A stretch of DNA of 64,000 nt from Pacificoceanicola sp048553275 (GCF_048553275.1 NZ_JBLZMW010000008.1:62001-126000); one strand, 5' to 3'; positions 44,002 through 52,626 are shown, numbered from the stretch's first letter. The notes: generated by a model from the sequence alone, not told the origin. Numbers and translations are program-made.

Positions 44002-45543
44002 TCAGAGCATCGGCGGCCCGTCCTGTTCCATCTCCAGTGCCAGTGGCGCGGGTGTGCCGCCGAGATCGTCGATCCGCAGCCCGCCCGTGGGTCGCGACAG
44101 ACGGTTGCGCACCACCCAGAGCAGCCGCGATTGCGCCCGGGTGATCGCCACATAGGCGAGTCGCTTCCACAGCGGCTGCCCCGCCTCTGTCCGGTTCATG
44201 CGGGCAGCGGCGTAGAGGTCCGGTGCAAAGACCTGTACCGCATCCCATTGCGAGCCCTGCGCCTTGTGGATGGTGACGGCCGCTCCGTGCAGAAAGGTCG
44301 CGCCCATGCGCGCCGCGTAAGGGATGAACGGCTCTTCCTCGTCCGGCTTTTCGATCTTGACGATTGAGGCCGCCGAGACCTGCGGTTCGATCGCGCCCAT
44401 CACGTGCAGCTTGGAAAATCCCGGTTTGCGGCCCGGCCCAAGGTAGATGACTTGCGCCCCTTTGATCAGGCCGCGCGCCTCCAGATCCAGACGCTTCTTG
44501 CGATGCTTCAGTGGCAGCTCGATCCCGTCGCAGATCAGCGGCTCACCAGGCAGAAGCTCAGTCTCCGGCGCGCCATGCACATTGCGGAACGCCTTGATCA
44601 GCCGAATGCGCGTGGCATTGCGCCATACCAGCACCGGGCTGCGGGCCATCAGATCGACCTCGACGCGGCCCGCCCAGACCACGCGCTCATCCTGTGCGGC
44701 CTTCTCTTCCACCAGCCGCTCGAAGTCCTCGAAACCAAGCTGTGGGTCGGCCAGCGCATGGGCCAGGTCGAGAATCGGATTGTCCGCCGCCTGCCGGTGG
44801 ATTCGGCTGAGTTCGAGCTTTTGCTTGTCGGGGATCGTGTCGAAAACCAGTTTTCCGGACTGGTTCACAGGTGCCAGCTGCGCGGGATCCCCAAACAGCA
44901 CAAGATTGGGGAAAATCTCTTTGAGATCATCAAATTGCCGGTCATCCAACATCGACGCCTCATCGACGAAGCCAATGTCCAGAGGCTCATCACGGCGTTT
45001 CCACCCGGTGATGAAATCGCTGCCCCGAAGCCCGGCCGCCGCCAGGGCCGCAGGCACGGATTTATGCGCCTCGAAGCTCGCCTGCGCCCGGGCGAAGGCC
45101 TCGTCTGTCAGCTCTTCGAGATCCGGCTTTTCTCCGTTCCCCATGAGCCATTCGGCAAGCTTTTCGTATTCCGGGTCATAGACCGGCGTGTAAATGATAC
45201 GGTGAATTGTCGTGGCCGGAACGCCGCGCATGCGCAGAACGCTGGCGGCCTTGTTGGTGGGCGCGAGGACAGCGAGCGTGCGGCGCTCCTTGCGGCGTTT
45301 GCTTTCGAAATCGCCGGACACGATCTCGACGCCCGTGGCCTCAAGCGCCTTGACCAATTCTGCCAGAAGCAGCGTCTTGCCGCTGCCCGCCTTTCCCATC
45401 AGAGCCATCACGCGCTGACGACCTTCCTGTGCCGGCTGGCATGTTCCTTCGACCAAATCCACCCCGGCGCCGCGCAAAAGCGTGGTCACCTGGTCATAAG
45501 CATGGGCCTGATCGTCGGAGAGAATAAGGGCTGGCGCGTTCAT
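44002..45543 (-). CDS. RecD-like ATP-dependent helicase (UvrD/RecD superfamily 1)
   Basis: 513 residues. Walker A is MALMGKAGSGKTLLLAEL (about 46-63), Walker B DIGFVDEASMLDD, motif III LFGDPAQLAPV, and the C-terminal UvrD_C_2 fold contains GAAVTIHKAQGSQWDAVQV and LAYVAITRAQSRLLWVV. It lacks the N-terminal regions of RecD and RecD2, so it is a small exodeoxyribonuclease-V-alpha-like helicase with an unknown repair role. It lies 70 bp after luxI on the same strand. Confidence 0.9.
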   Translation of the reverse strand: MNAPALILSDDQAHAYDQVTTLLRGAGVDLVEGTCQPAQEGRQRVMALMGKAGSGKTLLLAELVKALEATGVEIVSGDFESKRRKERRTLAVLAPTNKAASVLRMRGVPATTIHRIIYTPVYDPEYEKLAEWLMGNGEKPDLEELTDEAFARAQASFEAHKSVPAALAAAGLRGSDFITGWKRRDEPLDIGFVDEASMLDDRQFDDLKEIFPNLVLFGDPAQLAPVNQSGKLVFDTIPDKQKLELSRIHRQAADNPILDLAHALADPQLGFEDFERLVEEKAAQDERVVWAGRVEVDLMARSPVLVWRNATRIRLIKAFRNVHGAPETELLPGEPLICDGIELPLKHRKKRLDLEARGLIKGAQVIYLGPGRKPGFSKLHVMGAIEPQVSAASIVKIEKPDEEEPFIPYAARMGATFLHGAAVTIHKAQGSQWDAVQVFAPDLYAAARMNRTEAGQPLWKRLAYVAITRAQSRLLWVVRNRLSRPTGGLRIDDLGGTPAPLALEMEQDGPPML

Positions 45544-45613
45544 GGGCGCACATTACCCTCGGGGCCGGACGGGCGCCAGCAAAAGCACCCCGGATCCGGC
45601 CCGGGATTTGGCG

Positions 45614-46252
45614 TCAGGCGGCGGCGAGTTCCTCGGTGCGCATCGGGGTGCCAAAGGACAGCTCGAACCAGCGCTTGGACAGGTCGATCGAAATTCCGGC
45701 GCTCTTGGCCACGGCGCGCTGTGTCTCGTCAGTGAACTCCCACAGACCGACGCTGATCGCCTCACGGCCTTCGCCGACGGTGCCAAGAACTTCGGGGCAC
45801 GAACCGATGCGGCGGAACACGCGAACCATATGGGCAAAAATCACGCCGACGAAGTGCTCGACGCCGAACTCCTCCATAACATGACCGCCGGCCAGCATCA
45901 GCGCTGCGGCCACACCGGCGCGGGCGCCCGGCGCAAGGCAGAAGCGGGTGCATTCCCAGATCAGCGGCGATTGGATCGTCACGCCATCGGTCAGATGCGT
46001 AAAATGATCGTTGACCATGGTCGGCCCCATCGTCGGCATCAACCGCAAAGAGCCGCCGTGCGTGCCATCGGCGTTTTGCCAGATGATGTAGAGCGGGTTC
46101 TGATGGTCGTACTCATCGCGCTCCAGACCGTCCTCATCGACGCTGACATCCCAGTCGTGACGGGATTTGAACTGCGCCGCGCGGTCCTGAAACATGGTAC
46201 GGGCCAGGCGCGGAAACTTGTGGAGGTCTTCGGCATAAACGTAACGGATCAT
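45614..46252 (-). CDS. acyl-homoserine lactone synthase (LuxI family)
   Basis: 212 residues. The conserved core is present: R24 and F28 in MFQDRAAQFKSR, W34 in DWDV, Asp residues in ERDEYD, the R in GSLRLMPT (about 70) and the E-x-x-R of IWECTRFCLAPG. These bind S-adenosylmethionine and the acyl-ACP. It makes a diffusible N-acyl-homoserine lactone. It follows luxR by 114 bp in the same direction, with a lux-box-like inverted repeat in between, suggesting positive feedback. Confidence 0.95.
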   Translation of the reverse strand: MIRYVYAEDLHKFPRLARTMFQDRAAQFKSRHDWDVSVDEDGLERDEYDHQNPLYIIWQNADGTHGGSLRLMPTMGPTMVNDHFTHLTDGVTIQSPLIWECTRFCLAPGARAGVAAALMLAGGHVMEEFGVEHFVGVIFAHMVRVFRRIGSCPEVLGTVGEGREAISVGLWEFTDETQRAVAKSAGISIDLSKRWFELSFGTPMRTEELAAA

Positions 46253-46300
46253 TGTCTTTTTCCCCTGAACGAAAGATCGTCGATGAGGAGAATTTGCGTC

Positions 46301-46328
46301 GCCGTGGTTAACGACGTTTCACCACGGC
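46301..46328 (-). other. perfect inverted repeat in the luxR-luxI gap
   Basis: GCCGTGGT and ACCACGGC arms of 8 bp around a 12-base loop, 49 bp upstream of luxI. It may be a weak terminator after luxR or an operator. No T-run follows. Confidence 0.5.
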
Positions 46329-46334
46329 GCACGG

Positions 46335-46358
46335 CTTGGTAAGCAGGTCTTTACCCAG
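46335..46358 (-). promoter_or_regulatory. lux-box-like inverted repeat upstream of luxI
   Basis: Arms CTTGGTAA and TTACCCAG around 8 bases; on the coding strand it begins CTG and ends AAG, with one mismatch between the arms. It lies 83 bp upstream of the luxI ATG, close to the luxR stop, where LuxR-type proteins often bind. It is longer than the classic 20-bp box. Confidence 0.5.
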
Positions 46359-46366
46359 CTTAACAA

Positions 46367-47095
46367 TTATACAACGATCAAGCCCCGGCTCAGCGCGCGG
46401 GCCACTGCGTGGGTGGTGTTCATCGCGCCAAGTTTGTGACGCGCGCTTTCGACATAAACGCGGAGTGTATGCTCGGAAATCGACAGGGAATCCGCCGCTT
46501 GCGCCCGATTGTATCCGCTGGCCAGCAGGGTCATGGCCTCGATCTCGCGGGGGGACAGGGGCTGGGACGCTTCGGGCTTGCGCCCTGGCTCGAATTCCAG
46601 CGCCTTTTGATTGAACGAATGCGCGATCAGGATCAGGTCACGGCGGTGTTTCTTGGTAAATACCTCCCATTCTTCGTCGCTGCAGTTGTGGCTGAGGGTG
46701 AAATGGGCGAATTGCCCGTTCGGCCCCCGGATCGGGATGGAATAGCCTTGGTTTCCAACCCCATGGACGATGGCATCCTGCATGAATGCCCGCGCCGCCT
46801 TGCTTGACCAGTCCAGTTGCTTCCAGTCCACAGGATGGAACTGCTGATAGCAGCCGACGATGACCGGATCGATGCGCAGATAGCCATTGGCGATGTACCG
46901 TTCGACCCAGACCATGTCATAGGTGCCACAGCCATATTGATCCCCATTACTGTTGACCCAGTGATAGATCAGATGATCCACACCGAAAGCATCGCGCAGG
47001 GTCTCAATGACCCCTTGCAGATCATCAAGAGAGCCCGCGGACTCTAAATTCTCCATCAGTTTTTCCAACTGCGGTACGGTTTCCGCAAATACCAC
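46367..47095 (-). CDS. LuxR family autoinducer-binding transcriptional regulator
   Basis: 242 residues from a GTG start. The autoinducer-binding domain (about 15-165) contains the conserved W/Y/D set in YHWVNSNGDQYG, YIANGYLRIDPVI and the W in PVDWKQLDW. The LuxR helix-turn-helix runs from about 175 to the end: LSPREIEAMTLLASGYNRAQAADSL, then ISEHTLRVYVESARHKLGAMN. AGGGGA lies 6 bases before the GTG at 47095; an ATG at 47056 is the alternative. It is upstream of luxI in the same direction. Confidence 0.93.
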   Translation of the reverse strand: MVFAETVPQLEKLMENLESAGSLDDLQGVIETLRDAFGVDHLIYHWVNSNGDQYGCGTYDMVWVERYIANGYLRIDPVIVGCYQQFHPVDWKQLDWSSKAARAFMQDAIVHGVGNQGYSIPIRGPNGQFAHFTLSHNCSDEEWEVFTKKHRRDLILIAHSFNQKALEFEPGRKPEASQPLSPREIEAMTLLASGYNRAQAADSLSISEHTLRVYVESARHKLGAMNTTHAVARALSRGLIVV

Positions 47096-47240
47096 CTTTT
47101 GTCCCCTCAACCCGGGACGCCAACTCGGCCTGCGCAATCAAATGCGCTTCATCCAGCTGTGTGGCGAGCGTAGGAAGCCCGTTCGCACGTGCGAATGTTT
47201 CAAGGTCGGTCAGAACGTCGAGTATCCAATCATGTCCCAT
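47025..47240 (-). CDS. small conserved-looking ORF ahead of luxR
   Basis: 71 residues starting MGHDWILDVLTDLETFARAN, then GLPTLATQLDEAHLIAQAEL. The first 45 residues look like a real helical protein, and I recall similar short proteins next to roseobacter luxR genes. The last 25 residues overlap the luxR start in another frame and look like coincidental reading. The real stop could be a frameshift earlier. A perfect CtrA site lies 23 bp upstream, so this is probably the first gene of the quorum-sensing unit. The ribosome site is weak. Confidence 0.6.
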   Translation of the reverse strand: MGHDWILDVLTDLETFARANGLPTLATQLDEAHLIAQAELASRVEGTKGGICGNRTAVGKTDGEFRVRGLS

Positions 47241-47262
47241 GGAGAGTCTCACTTTCAGGTGG

Positions 47263-47277
47263 TTAATGAAGCGTTAA
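47263..47277 (-). promoter_or_regulatory. perfect CtrA full site upstream of the lux unit
   Basis: TTAATGAAGCGTTAA fits the CtrA consensus TTAA-N7-TTAA exactly. It lies 23 bp before the small ORF and 168 bp before the luxR GTG. It was the only full match noticed in the window. Confidence 0.6.
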
Positions 47278-47390
47278 AACAACTCTAGCATGAGGTCGTT
47301 TCCGTTAGTATTCGCGAAAAACTCCTCCCCAAAAACTGCGAGGGGGCGGTTTTCAAGTCATTGTTTTCCCGAGGACGCCCCAAAACGCAA

Positions 47391-47428
47391 AACGCCCGCG
47401 AAGGCCGGGCAGGCGATTCGCGGGCGTT
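47391..47428 (-). terminator. rho-independent terminator of ccr
   Basis: Perfect 12-bp stem AACGCCCGCGAA / TTCGCGGGCGTT; on the minus strand it is followed by TTTTGCGTTTTG. It lies 21 bp after the ccr stop. Confidence 0.85.
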
Positions 47429-47448
47429 GGGACAAAAAGGGAATCGGT

Positions 47449-48735
47449 TTACTTGCCCGCTTCCAGCGCATCCTCGAACGTGCGCAGCCCGGCGCGGGGC
47501 GATTGAACCAGCACGGCCATGTTGCCGGGCTTGTGCTCATTGCGCAGCATCTTCATGTGGGCGTCCGGGATTTCAGCCCATGGAAACACCTCGGACATGC
47601 ACGGATCGAGGCGACGGTCGATCATCAGCCGGTTCGCGGAGGCGGCTTGCTTGAGGTTGGCGAAATGCGAGCCCTGCAAGCGCTTCTGGTGCATCCACAT
47701 GTAGCGCACGTCAAACGTGCAATTGAACCCCGAGGTGCCCGCGCAAATCACGACGATACCGCCCTTTTTCACGACCAATGTCGAAACCGGGAACGTGGCT
47801 TCGCCGGGGTGCTCGAAGACCATGTCGACGCTGACGCCCTTGCCGGTGATATCCCAGATTGCCTTGCCGAACTTGCGGGCTTCCTTGAGCCAGTCGTTGT
47901 ATTCCGGCGTGTTGACCGTAGGCAGCTGACCCCAGCAGTTGAAATCCTTGCGATTGATGACGCCCTTGGCGCCCTGGTCCATCACGAACTGACGCTTTGA
48001 TTCGTCGGAGATCACGCCGATGGCGTTGGCCCCGGCCGTGTTGGCAAGCTGGATGGCATAAGAGCCGAGGCCGCCCGAGGCGCCCCAGACCAGAACGTTC
48101 TGGCCGGGCTTGAGCTCATGCGGGTGGTGCCCGAAGAGCATGCGGTAGGCAGTGGCCAGCGTCAACGTGTAGCACGCCGCCTCTTCCCAGGTCAGATGCT
48201 TGGGGCGTGGCATGAGCTGCTGCGCCTGCACGCGGGTGAACTGGGCAAAGGATCCGTCGCCGGTCTCATAGCCCCAGATGCGCTGGGTGGGCGAGAACAT
48301 CGGATCGCCGCCATTGCACTCTTCATCGTCGCCATCGTCTTGATTACAATGGATAACAACCTCGTCGCCGACCTTCCAAGTCTTCACCTTGTCGCCCACT
48401 TTCCAGACGATCCCGGAGGCGTCGGAGCCGGCGATGTGGTACTCTTGGCCATGCACGTCAAAGGGGCTGATCGGAACGCCTTTGCCGGCCCAGACACCGT
48501 TATAGTTGACGCCTGCGGCCATCACGAGAACCAGCACTTCGTGACTGTCGATCTCCCAGGTGTCGACGACTTCCTGCTGGAACGATGTATCCGGATCGCC
48601 GTGGCGTTCGCGGCGGATGTTCCAAGCGTACATCTTCTTGGGAACAAAGCCCAAAGGCGGCATCTCGCCAACTTCATAGAGCTCTTTTTCCGGCGCGTCG
48701 TATTGGGCGATCCCCGTTTGCAGATCAAGTGCCAT
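47449..48735 (-). CDS. ccr: crotonyl-CoA carboxylase/reductase
   Basis: 428 residues, full length for Ccr. The MDR fold is clear: NADPH-binding LVWGASGGLGSYAIQLA (about 219-235). Family segments include AGVNYNGVWAGKG, IWGYETGDGSFAQF and MWMHQKRLQGSHF, which in characterised enzymes supply the Asn, Glu and His residues that hold CO2. It reductively carboxylates crotonyl-CoA to ethylmalonyl-CoA, the key step of the ethylmalonyl-CoA pathway. It is encoded next to luxR/luxI and close to ecm. Its own terminator follows. Confidence 0.97.
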   Translation of the reverse strand: MALDLQTGIAQYDAPEKELYEVGEMPPLGFVPKKMYAWNIRRERHGDPDTSFQQEVVDTWEIDSHEVLVLVMAAGVNYNGVWAGKGVPISPFDVHGQEYHIAGSDASGIVWKVGDKVKTWKVGDEVVIHCNQDDGDDEECNGGDPMFSPTQRIWGYETGDGSFAQFTRVQAQQLMPRPKHLTWEEAACYTLTLATAYRMLFGHHPHELKPGQNVLVWGASGGLGSYAIQLANTAGANAIGVISDESKRQFVMDQGAKGVINRKDFNCWGQLPTVNTPEYNDWLKEARKFGKAIWDITGKGVSVDMVFEHPGEATFPVSTLVVKKGGIVVICAGTSGFNCTFDVRYMWMHQKRLQGSHFANLKQAASANRLMIDRRLDPCMSEVFPWAEIPDAHMKMLRNEHKPGNMAVLVQSPRAGLRTFEDALEAGK

Positions 48736-48902
48736 GGCGGCCTCCTGTGTATCCGTTTGTTAACCTTTTGCCTCTGCAGCGCAGAATCGTGGCCTGAGGC
48801 CTTGAATACGCGGGGTCGCGCAACATTGCAACGTAAAGAAGTTGCTTTTTGTAATTTTATAACCGAGCAGTCGCAGAATTTCTGCTGCGCTCGCATAAAT
48901 CC
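48736..48902 (-). promoter_or_regulatory. promoter region of ccr
   Basis: 167 bases between the acyltransferase stop and the ccr ATG. It is AT-rich for this genome (48840-48865) and contains TTGCAA-like repeats (48822-48860: GCAACATTGCAACG, then GTTGC). Short-chain acyl-CoA regulators of the ScfR/RamB type bind TTTGCAAA-like repeats, so this is a plausible but unproved site. Confidence 0.35.
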
Positions 48903-50261
48903 TCAAGTCTCCTTGGCTTGCAGAAGATGTTTGATTGAATTTGCGTAGAATTTTGCGATCTCGGCCTTTTCGGGAACGAGGTGGAAGGTGCCCGCCTTTT
49001 CAATGGCGATGCCGCGTTCGAGCAGCGCGCGCAGGCCGGTTTCAACGGCGTAATCGCGGTTGCCGCGCGGCAGATGAACATGGCTATGTTCCAATGTTTT
49101 CAGAGCCTTGCCAAAAGCGATCTCCAACTCCGCGCGGCTGTGAGGGCCGATCAACAGAAGATGACTGACCAGCGGCACCGGAAGCACCGGCACGATGGTC
49201 GCGATCTGCGCCATCAATAGACTGCTAAGTGCTTCCGGATCATCGGAAATTTCCGGATTGGCGCGGAGTGAGAGCGGGGTGCCGAAACTGACAGCGGCAT
49301 AGCCGAAACGATGAAAGCGGCCAGTGAGCCGCAGCCAGATCTGCCTCAGCACCGCCCAGGCCACCACGCCGATCGAGGCGCCAAAGCGATCTGATCCCGA
49401 TTTATCCTTTTGAATCAGAACAGTGTCTTCCAGGATCCGATCATAGTTCAACGCCACAGGAACAAAGACGACGTCCCGTGCCTGAAGGTCCAGATCTTCG
49501 AGAATATAGCTCAGAAGGCCCAGCTTGGGCGTGCGAAGGGCACCGTCAAGGCTGAGCCCGCCTTCAGGGAAGATGGCCTGCGTGACACCACCGCTTGTGG
49601 CCATCTGCACATAGCGCCGCAAGACCTTGCGGTAGAGCGCGTCGCGGGAGCGGCGGCGGATGAAGTAGGCCCCCATGGAACGGATCAGCCGCGACAGCGG
49701 CCAGACCTGCGCCCACTCCCCCACCGCATAGGACAGCGTTGTCCGGTCGGCGGCGAGGTGGGTCACCAGGACGTAATCCATGTTAGAGCGATGATTCATA
49801 ACGAAAATTACTGCCGCTTCATGATCGATTCCGGCGAGCGCTTCGGGATCGGCATGTCCAAGGCGCACCCGGTAGAGCGCCGTGGAGAGGAACCGTGCGC
49901 CGCGCACCCCCCAGCCAAAGTAGGCAAGAGCGGAAAACGACGGCACGATTTCCCGCGCATAGCGCCGCGCGCGCTCGAAGGCGACGTCCTCGCGGACACC
50001 GTGGGCCCGCGCGTAAGCCACAATGGCTTGTGTCACCTCCGGATCATAGCACAACCTCTGGATCAAATCGTAGCGCCGGAGCAATTTGAACGGCTGGATC
50101 GGCCGCTGCAGGCGGGTGTTGATCCGCGCCACGGCGCGCTCCATCCGGCGGCGGAAAAACCAACGAACAGACGGGAAGAGAAAGTGCGACGCAAAGGTTA
50201 CCCCCGCAAAGAGCAGAATGAGAGCGAAAAGCCAGAGCGGGAGCGTCACCGTTTGCGTCAT
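48903..50261 (-). CDS. PlsB-like glycerol-3-phosphate/1-acylglycerol-3-phosphate acyltransferase
   Basis: 452 residues with an N-terminal membrane span (about 7-30). The acyltransferase motifs are NHRSNMD (His-x4-Asp, about 154-160), GAYFIRRRSRD (about 191-201), FPEGGLSLDG (about 219-228) and VPVALNYDRI (about 257-266). The arrangement follows PlsB but the protein is much shorter than E. coli PlsB (807 residues). Likely a membrane phospholipid acyltransferase. It lies 167 bp upstream of ccr and diverges from ecm. The ATG at 50261 was chosen over a longer upstream frame of poor composition. Confidence 0.88.
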   Translation of the reverse strand: MTQTVTLPLWLFALILLFAGVTFASHFLFPSVRWFFRRRMERAVARINTRLQRPIQPFKLLRRYDLIQRLCYDPEVTQAIVAYARAHGVREDVAFERARRYAREIVPSFSALAYFGWGVRGARFLSTALYRVRLGHADPEALAGIDHEAAVIFVMNHRSNMDYVLVTHLAADRTTLSYAVGEWAQVWPLSRLIRSMGAYFIRRRSRDALYRKVLRRYVQMATSGGVTQAIFPEGGLSLDGALRTPKLGLLSYILEDLDLQARDVVFVPVALNYDRILEDTVLIQKDKSGSDRFGASIGVVAWAVLRQIWLRLTGRFHRFGYAAVSFGTPLSLRANPEISDDPEALSSLLMAQIATIVPVLPVPLVSHLLLIGPHSRAELEIAFGKALKTLEHSHVHLPRGNRDYAVETGLRALLERGIAIEKAGTFHLVPEKAEIAKFYANSIKHLLQAKET

Positions 50262-50305
50262 GGTTAAGGAGCCTCGCAGGGCAGGCAACGGCAGGCAAGA
50301 GCCAC

Positions 50306-50342
50306 GTTTTGTACAAAACTCCGCGCGAATCGTACCAAACTC
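50306..50342. repeat. paired GTAC element, copy B
   Basis: GTAC centres at 50311 and 50332, 21 bp apart. Its reverse complement begins GAGTTTGGTACGATTC, the same 16 bases as copy A near 14160, and ends TTTTGTACAAAAC. It lies 45 bp upstream of the acyltransferase ATG. Confidence 0.7.
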
Positions 50343-50419
50343 CACCCGCTTCCCCGGTTTTCCCGGTAATTTCGTTGCGTCACGGCGCAAGCCACAGGGT
50401 TACCCCATCGCGCGCTGCG

Positions 50420-50459
50420 GATTCGGTACAAAATTCGCCCGGTTTGGTACAAAATTCGG
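50420..50459. repeat. paired GTAC element, copy C
   Basis: GTAC centres at 50426 and 50447, again 21 bp apart, in the halves ATTCGGTACAAAATTCG and TTTGGTACAAAATTCGG. It is 115 bp from copy B (about eleven helical turns) and 165 bp upstream of the ecm ATG. Confidence 0.7.
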
Positions 50460-50623
50460 CCCTGCCCTCTTGGCCATGGCTTCACCGCTCCCGAAAATGC
50501 TGCAACTGCGGTATCCTGTGTTGATCGCTGCGACGCGGCGAATTGACAGGGTCATAATCTTTCGTATAACAACCACTGAACGCAATATGATTGCCGTGAT
50601 ATCCCTGCCTTACGGAGGCCCCG

Positions 50624-52600
50624 ATGACCGAACCCAAACCCGCCGAGACCCCCAAGGACAAGCCGTGGCTGATCCGCACCTATGCCGGGCATTCGACCGC
50701 CGAGAAATCCAATGCGCTCTATCGCGCGAATTTGTCAAAGGGGCAGACCGGCCTCTCCGTGGCCTTCGATCTGCCGACGCAGACGGGCTATGACAGCGAC
50801 CATATCCTGAGCCGCGGCGAGGTTGGCAAAGTCGGTGTTCCGGTCTGTCACCTCGGCGATATGCGCACGCTGTTTCAGGACATTCCGCTGGAACAGATGA
50901 ACACCTCGATGACGATCAATGCGACCGCGCCCTGGCTGCTGTCCCTTTATATTGCCGTGGCCGAGGAGCAGGGTGCGGATGTGTCGAAATTGCAAGGCAC
51001 GGTGCAGAATGACCTGATCAAGGAATACCTGTCGCGCGGAACTTATATCTGCCCGCCGAAACCGAGTCTGAAGATGATCGGAGACGTGGCGGAATACTGC
51101 TATCACACCGTGCCGAAATGGAACCCGATGAACGTGTGTTCCTACCACCTGCAGGAAGCGGGCGCGACGCCGGAGCAGGAGCTTTCCTTTGCGCTGGCCA
51201 CGGCCATTGCGGTTCTGGACGAATTGAAGCCGCGCGTGGCGGAGGAGGATTTCCCCGCGCTGTGCGGCCGGATTTCCTTCTTTGTGAATGCAGGCATTCG
51301 GTTCGTGACCGAAATGTGCAAGATGCGCGCCTTCGTCGATCTGTGGGATGAGATCCTGCTGCAGCGCTATGGCGTGCAGGATGCCAGGTTCCGGCGGTTT
51401 CGCTATGGTGTGCAGGTCAATTCGCTTGGCCTGACCGAACAGCAGCCGGAGAACAATGTCTATCGCATCCTGATCGAAATGCTGGCCGTGACCCTGTCGA
51501 AGAAAGCCCGGGCGCGAGCGGTGCAATTGCCGGCCTGGAATGAAGCGCTCGGTCTGCCCCGTCCCTGGGATCAGCAATGGTCAATGCGGATGCAGCAGAT
51601 CCTGGCCTATGAGACGGACCTGCTGGAATACGACGATCTGTTCGAAAATAACCCGGCGGTGGATCGCAAGGTCGAGGCGCTGAAAGCGGGGGCGCGCGCG
51701 GAATTGGCCAATATCGACAGCATGAGCGGCGCAATCGGGGCGATTGACTATATGAAGGGCCGCCTCGTGGATTCGAATGCGGAGCGGCTGAACCGGATCG
51801 AACGCAATGAAACGGTTGTCGTCGGCGTGAACCGCTGGACCGAGGGCGAGCCGTCGCCGCTGGTCGGGGAAGACGGCGGGATCATGGTCGTCGACCCGGC
51901 GGTTGAGCAGGAGCAGGTGGCGCGGCTGAACGCCTGGCGCAACGAGCGCGACGAGGCCGCGGTGCGCAGCGCGCTGTCGGCGCTGCGCGAGGCGGCCCGG
52001 ACGAAAGAGAACATCATGCCCGCCTCCATTGCCTGCGCCAGGGCGGGGGTGACGACCGGGGAATGGGCCGGGGAAATGCGCAGCGTGCATGGCGAATATC
52101 GTGGGCCCACGGGCGTGTCCAAGGCCATGTCGAACAAGACCGAAGGGCTCGATGAGCTGCGCGACATGGTCAACGCCGTGTCGGACCGGCTTGGCCGCCG
52201 GTTGCGCTTCCTTGTCGGCAAGCCCGGTCTGGACGGGCATTCCAACGGCGCCGAGCAAATCGCCTTCCGCGCGCGGGATTGCGGCATGGAGATCGACTAT
52301 GAAGGCATCCGCCTGACCCCGGAGCAGATCGTGGAGGCGGCCAAGGAGGGCGCCCATGTGATCGGCCTGTCGATCCTGTCCGGCAGTCATATTCCGCTGC
52401 TGGAGGACGTGATGAAACGCCTGCGCGCGGAGAGTCTCGATATCCCGGTTGTTGTCGGCGGAATTATTCCGGAGGAGGACGCGCGGCGTCTGCTGGCCAT
52501 GGGCGTGGCGAAGGTATACACGCCGAAAGACTTCGAATTGAATGCCATCATGCGCGACGTGGTCACTCTTGCTGATCCGAAAGCCGTGGCCGCACAGTAA
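50624..52600 (+). CDS. ecm: ethylmalonyl-CoA mutase (B12-dependent)
   Basis: 658 residues. The substrate barrel (about 20-520) has SVAFDLPTQTGYDSD, NTSMTINATAPWLLSLY and SYHLQEAGATPEQELSFALA. The C-terminal cobalamin-binding domain has the D537-G-H539-S-N-G542 motif and SILSGSHIPLLEDV, then GGIIPEEDARRLLAMGVAKVYTP. Length and its closeness to ccr point to the ethylmalonyl-CoA mutase (MeaA-like) rather than methylmalonyl-CoA mutase. It converts ethylmalonyl-CoA to methylsuccinyl-CoA. GGAGGCCCCG precedes the ATG. Confidence 0.95.
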   Translation: MTEPKPAETPKDKPWLIRTYAGHSTAEKSNALYRANLSKGQTGLSVAFDLPTQTGYDSDHILSRGEVGKVGVPVCHLGDMRTLFQDIPLEQMNTSMTINATAPWLLSLYIAVAEEQGADVSKLQGTVQNDLIKEYLSRGTYICPPKPSLKMIGDVAEYCYHTVPKWNPMNVCSYHLQEAGATPEQELSFALATAIAVLDELKPRVAEEDFPALCGRISFFVNAGIRFVTEMCKMRAFVDLWDEILLQRYGVQDARFRRFRYGVQVNSLGLTEQQPENNVYRILIEMLAVTLSKKARARAVQLPAWNEALGLPRPWDQQWSMRMQQILAYETDLLEYDDLFENNPAVDRKVEALKAGARAELANIDSMSGAIGAIDYMKGRLVDSNAERLNRIERNETVVVGVNRWTEGEPSPLVGEDGGIMVVDPAVEQEQVARLNAWRNERDEAAVRSALSALREAARTKENIMPASIACARAGVTTGEWAGEMRSVHGEYRGPTGVSKAMSNKTEGLDELRDMVNAVSDRLGRRLRFLVGKPGLDGHSNGAEQIAFRARDCGMEIDYEGIRLTPEQIVEAAKEGAHVIGLSILSGSHIPLLEDVMKRLRAESLDIPVVVGGIIPEEDARRLLAMGVAKVYTPKDFELNAIMRDVVTLADPKAVAAQ

Positions 52601-52626
52601 TTCGCAACCGTGAACTGATGCCATTG

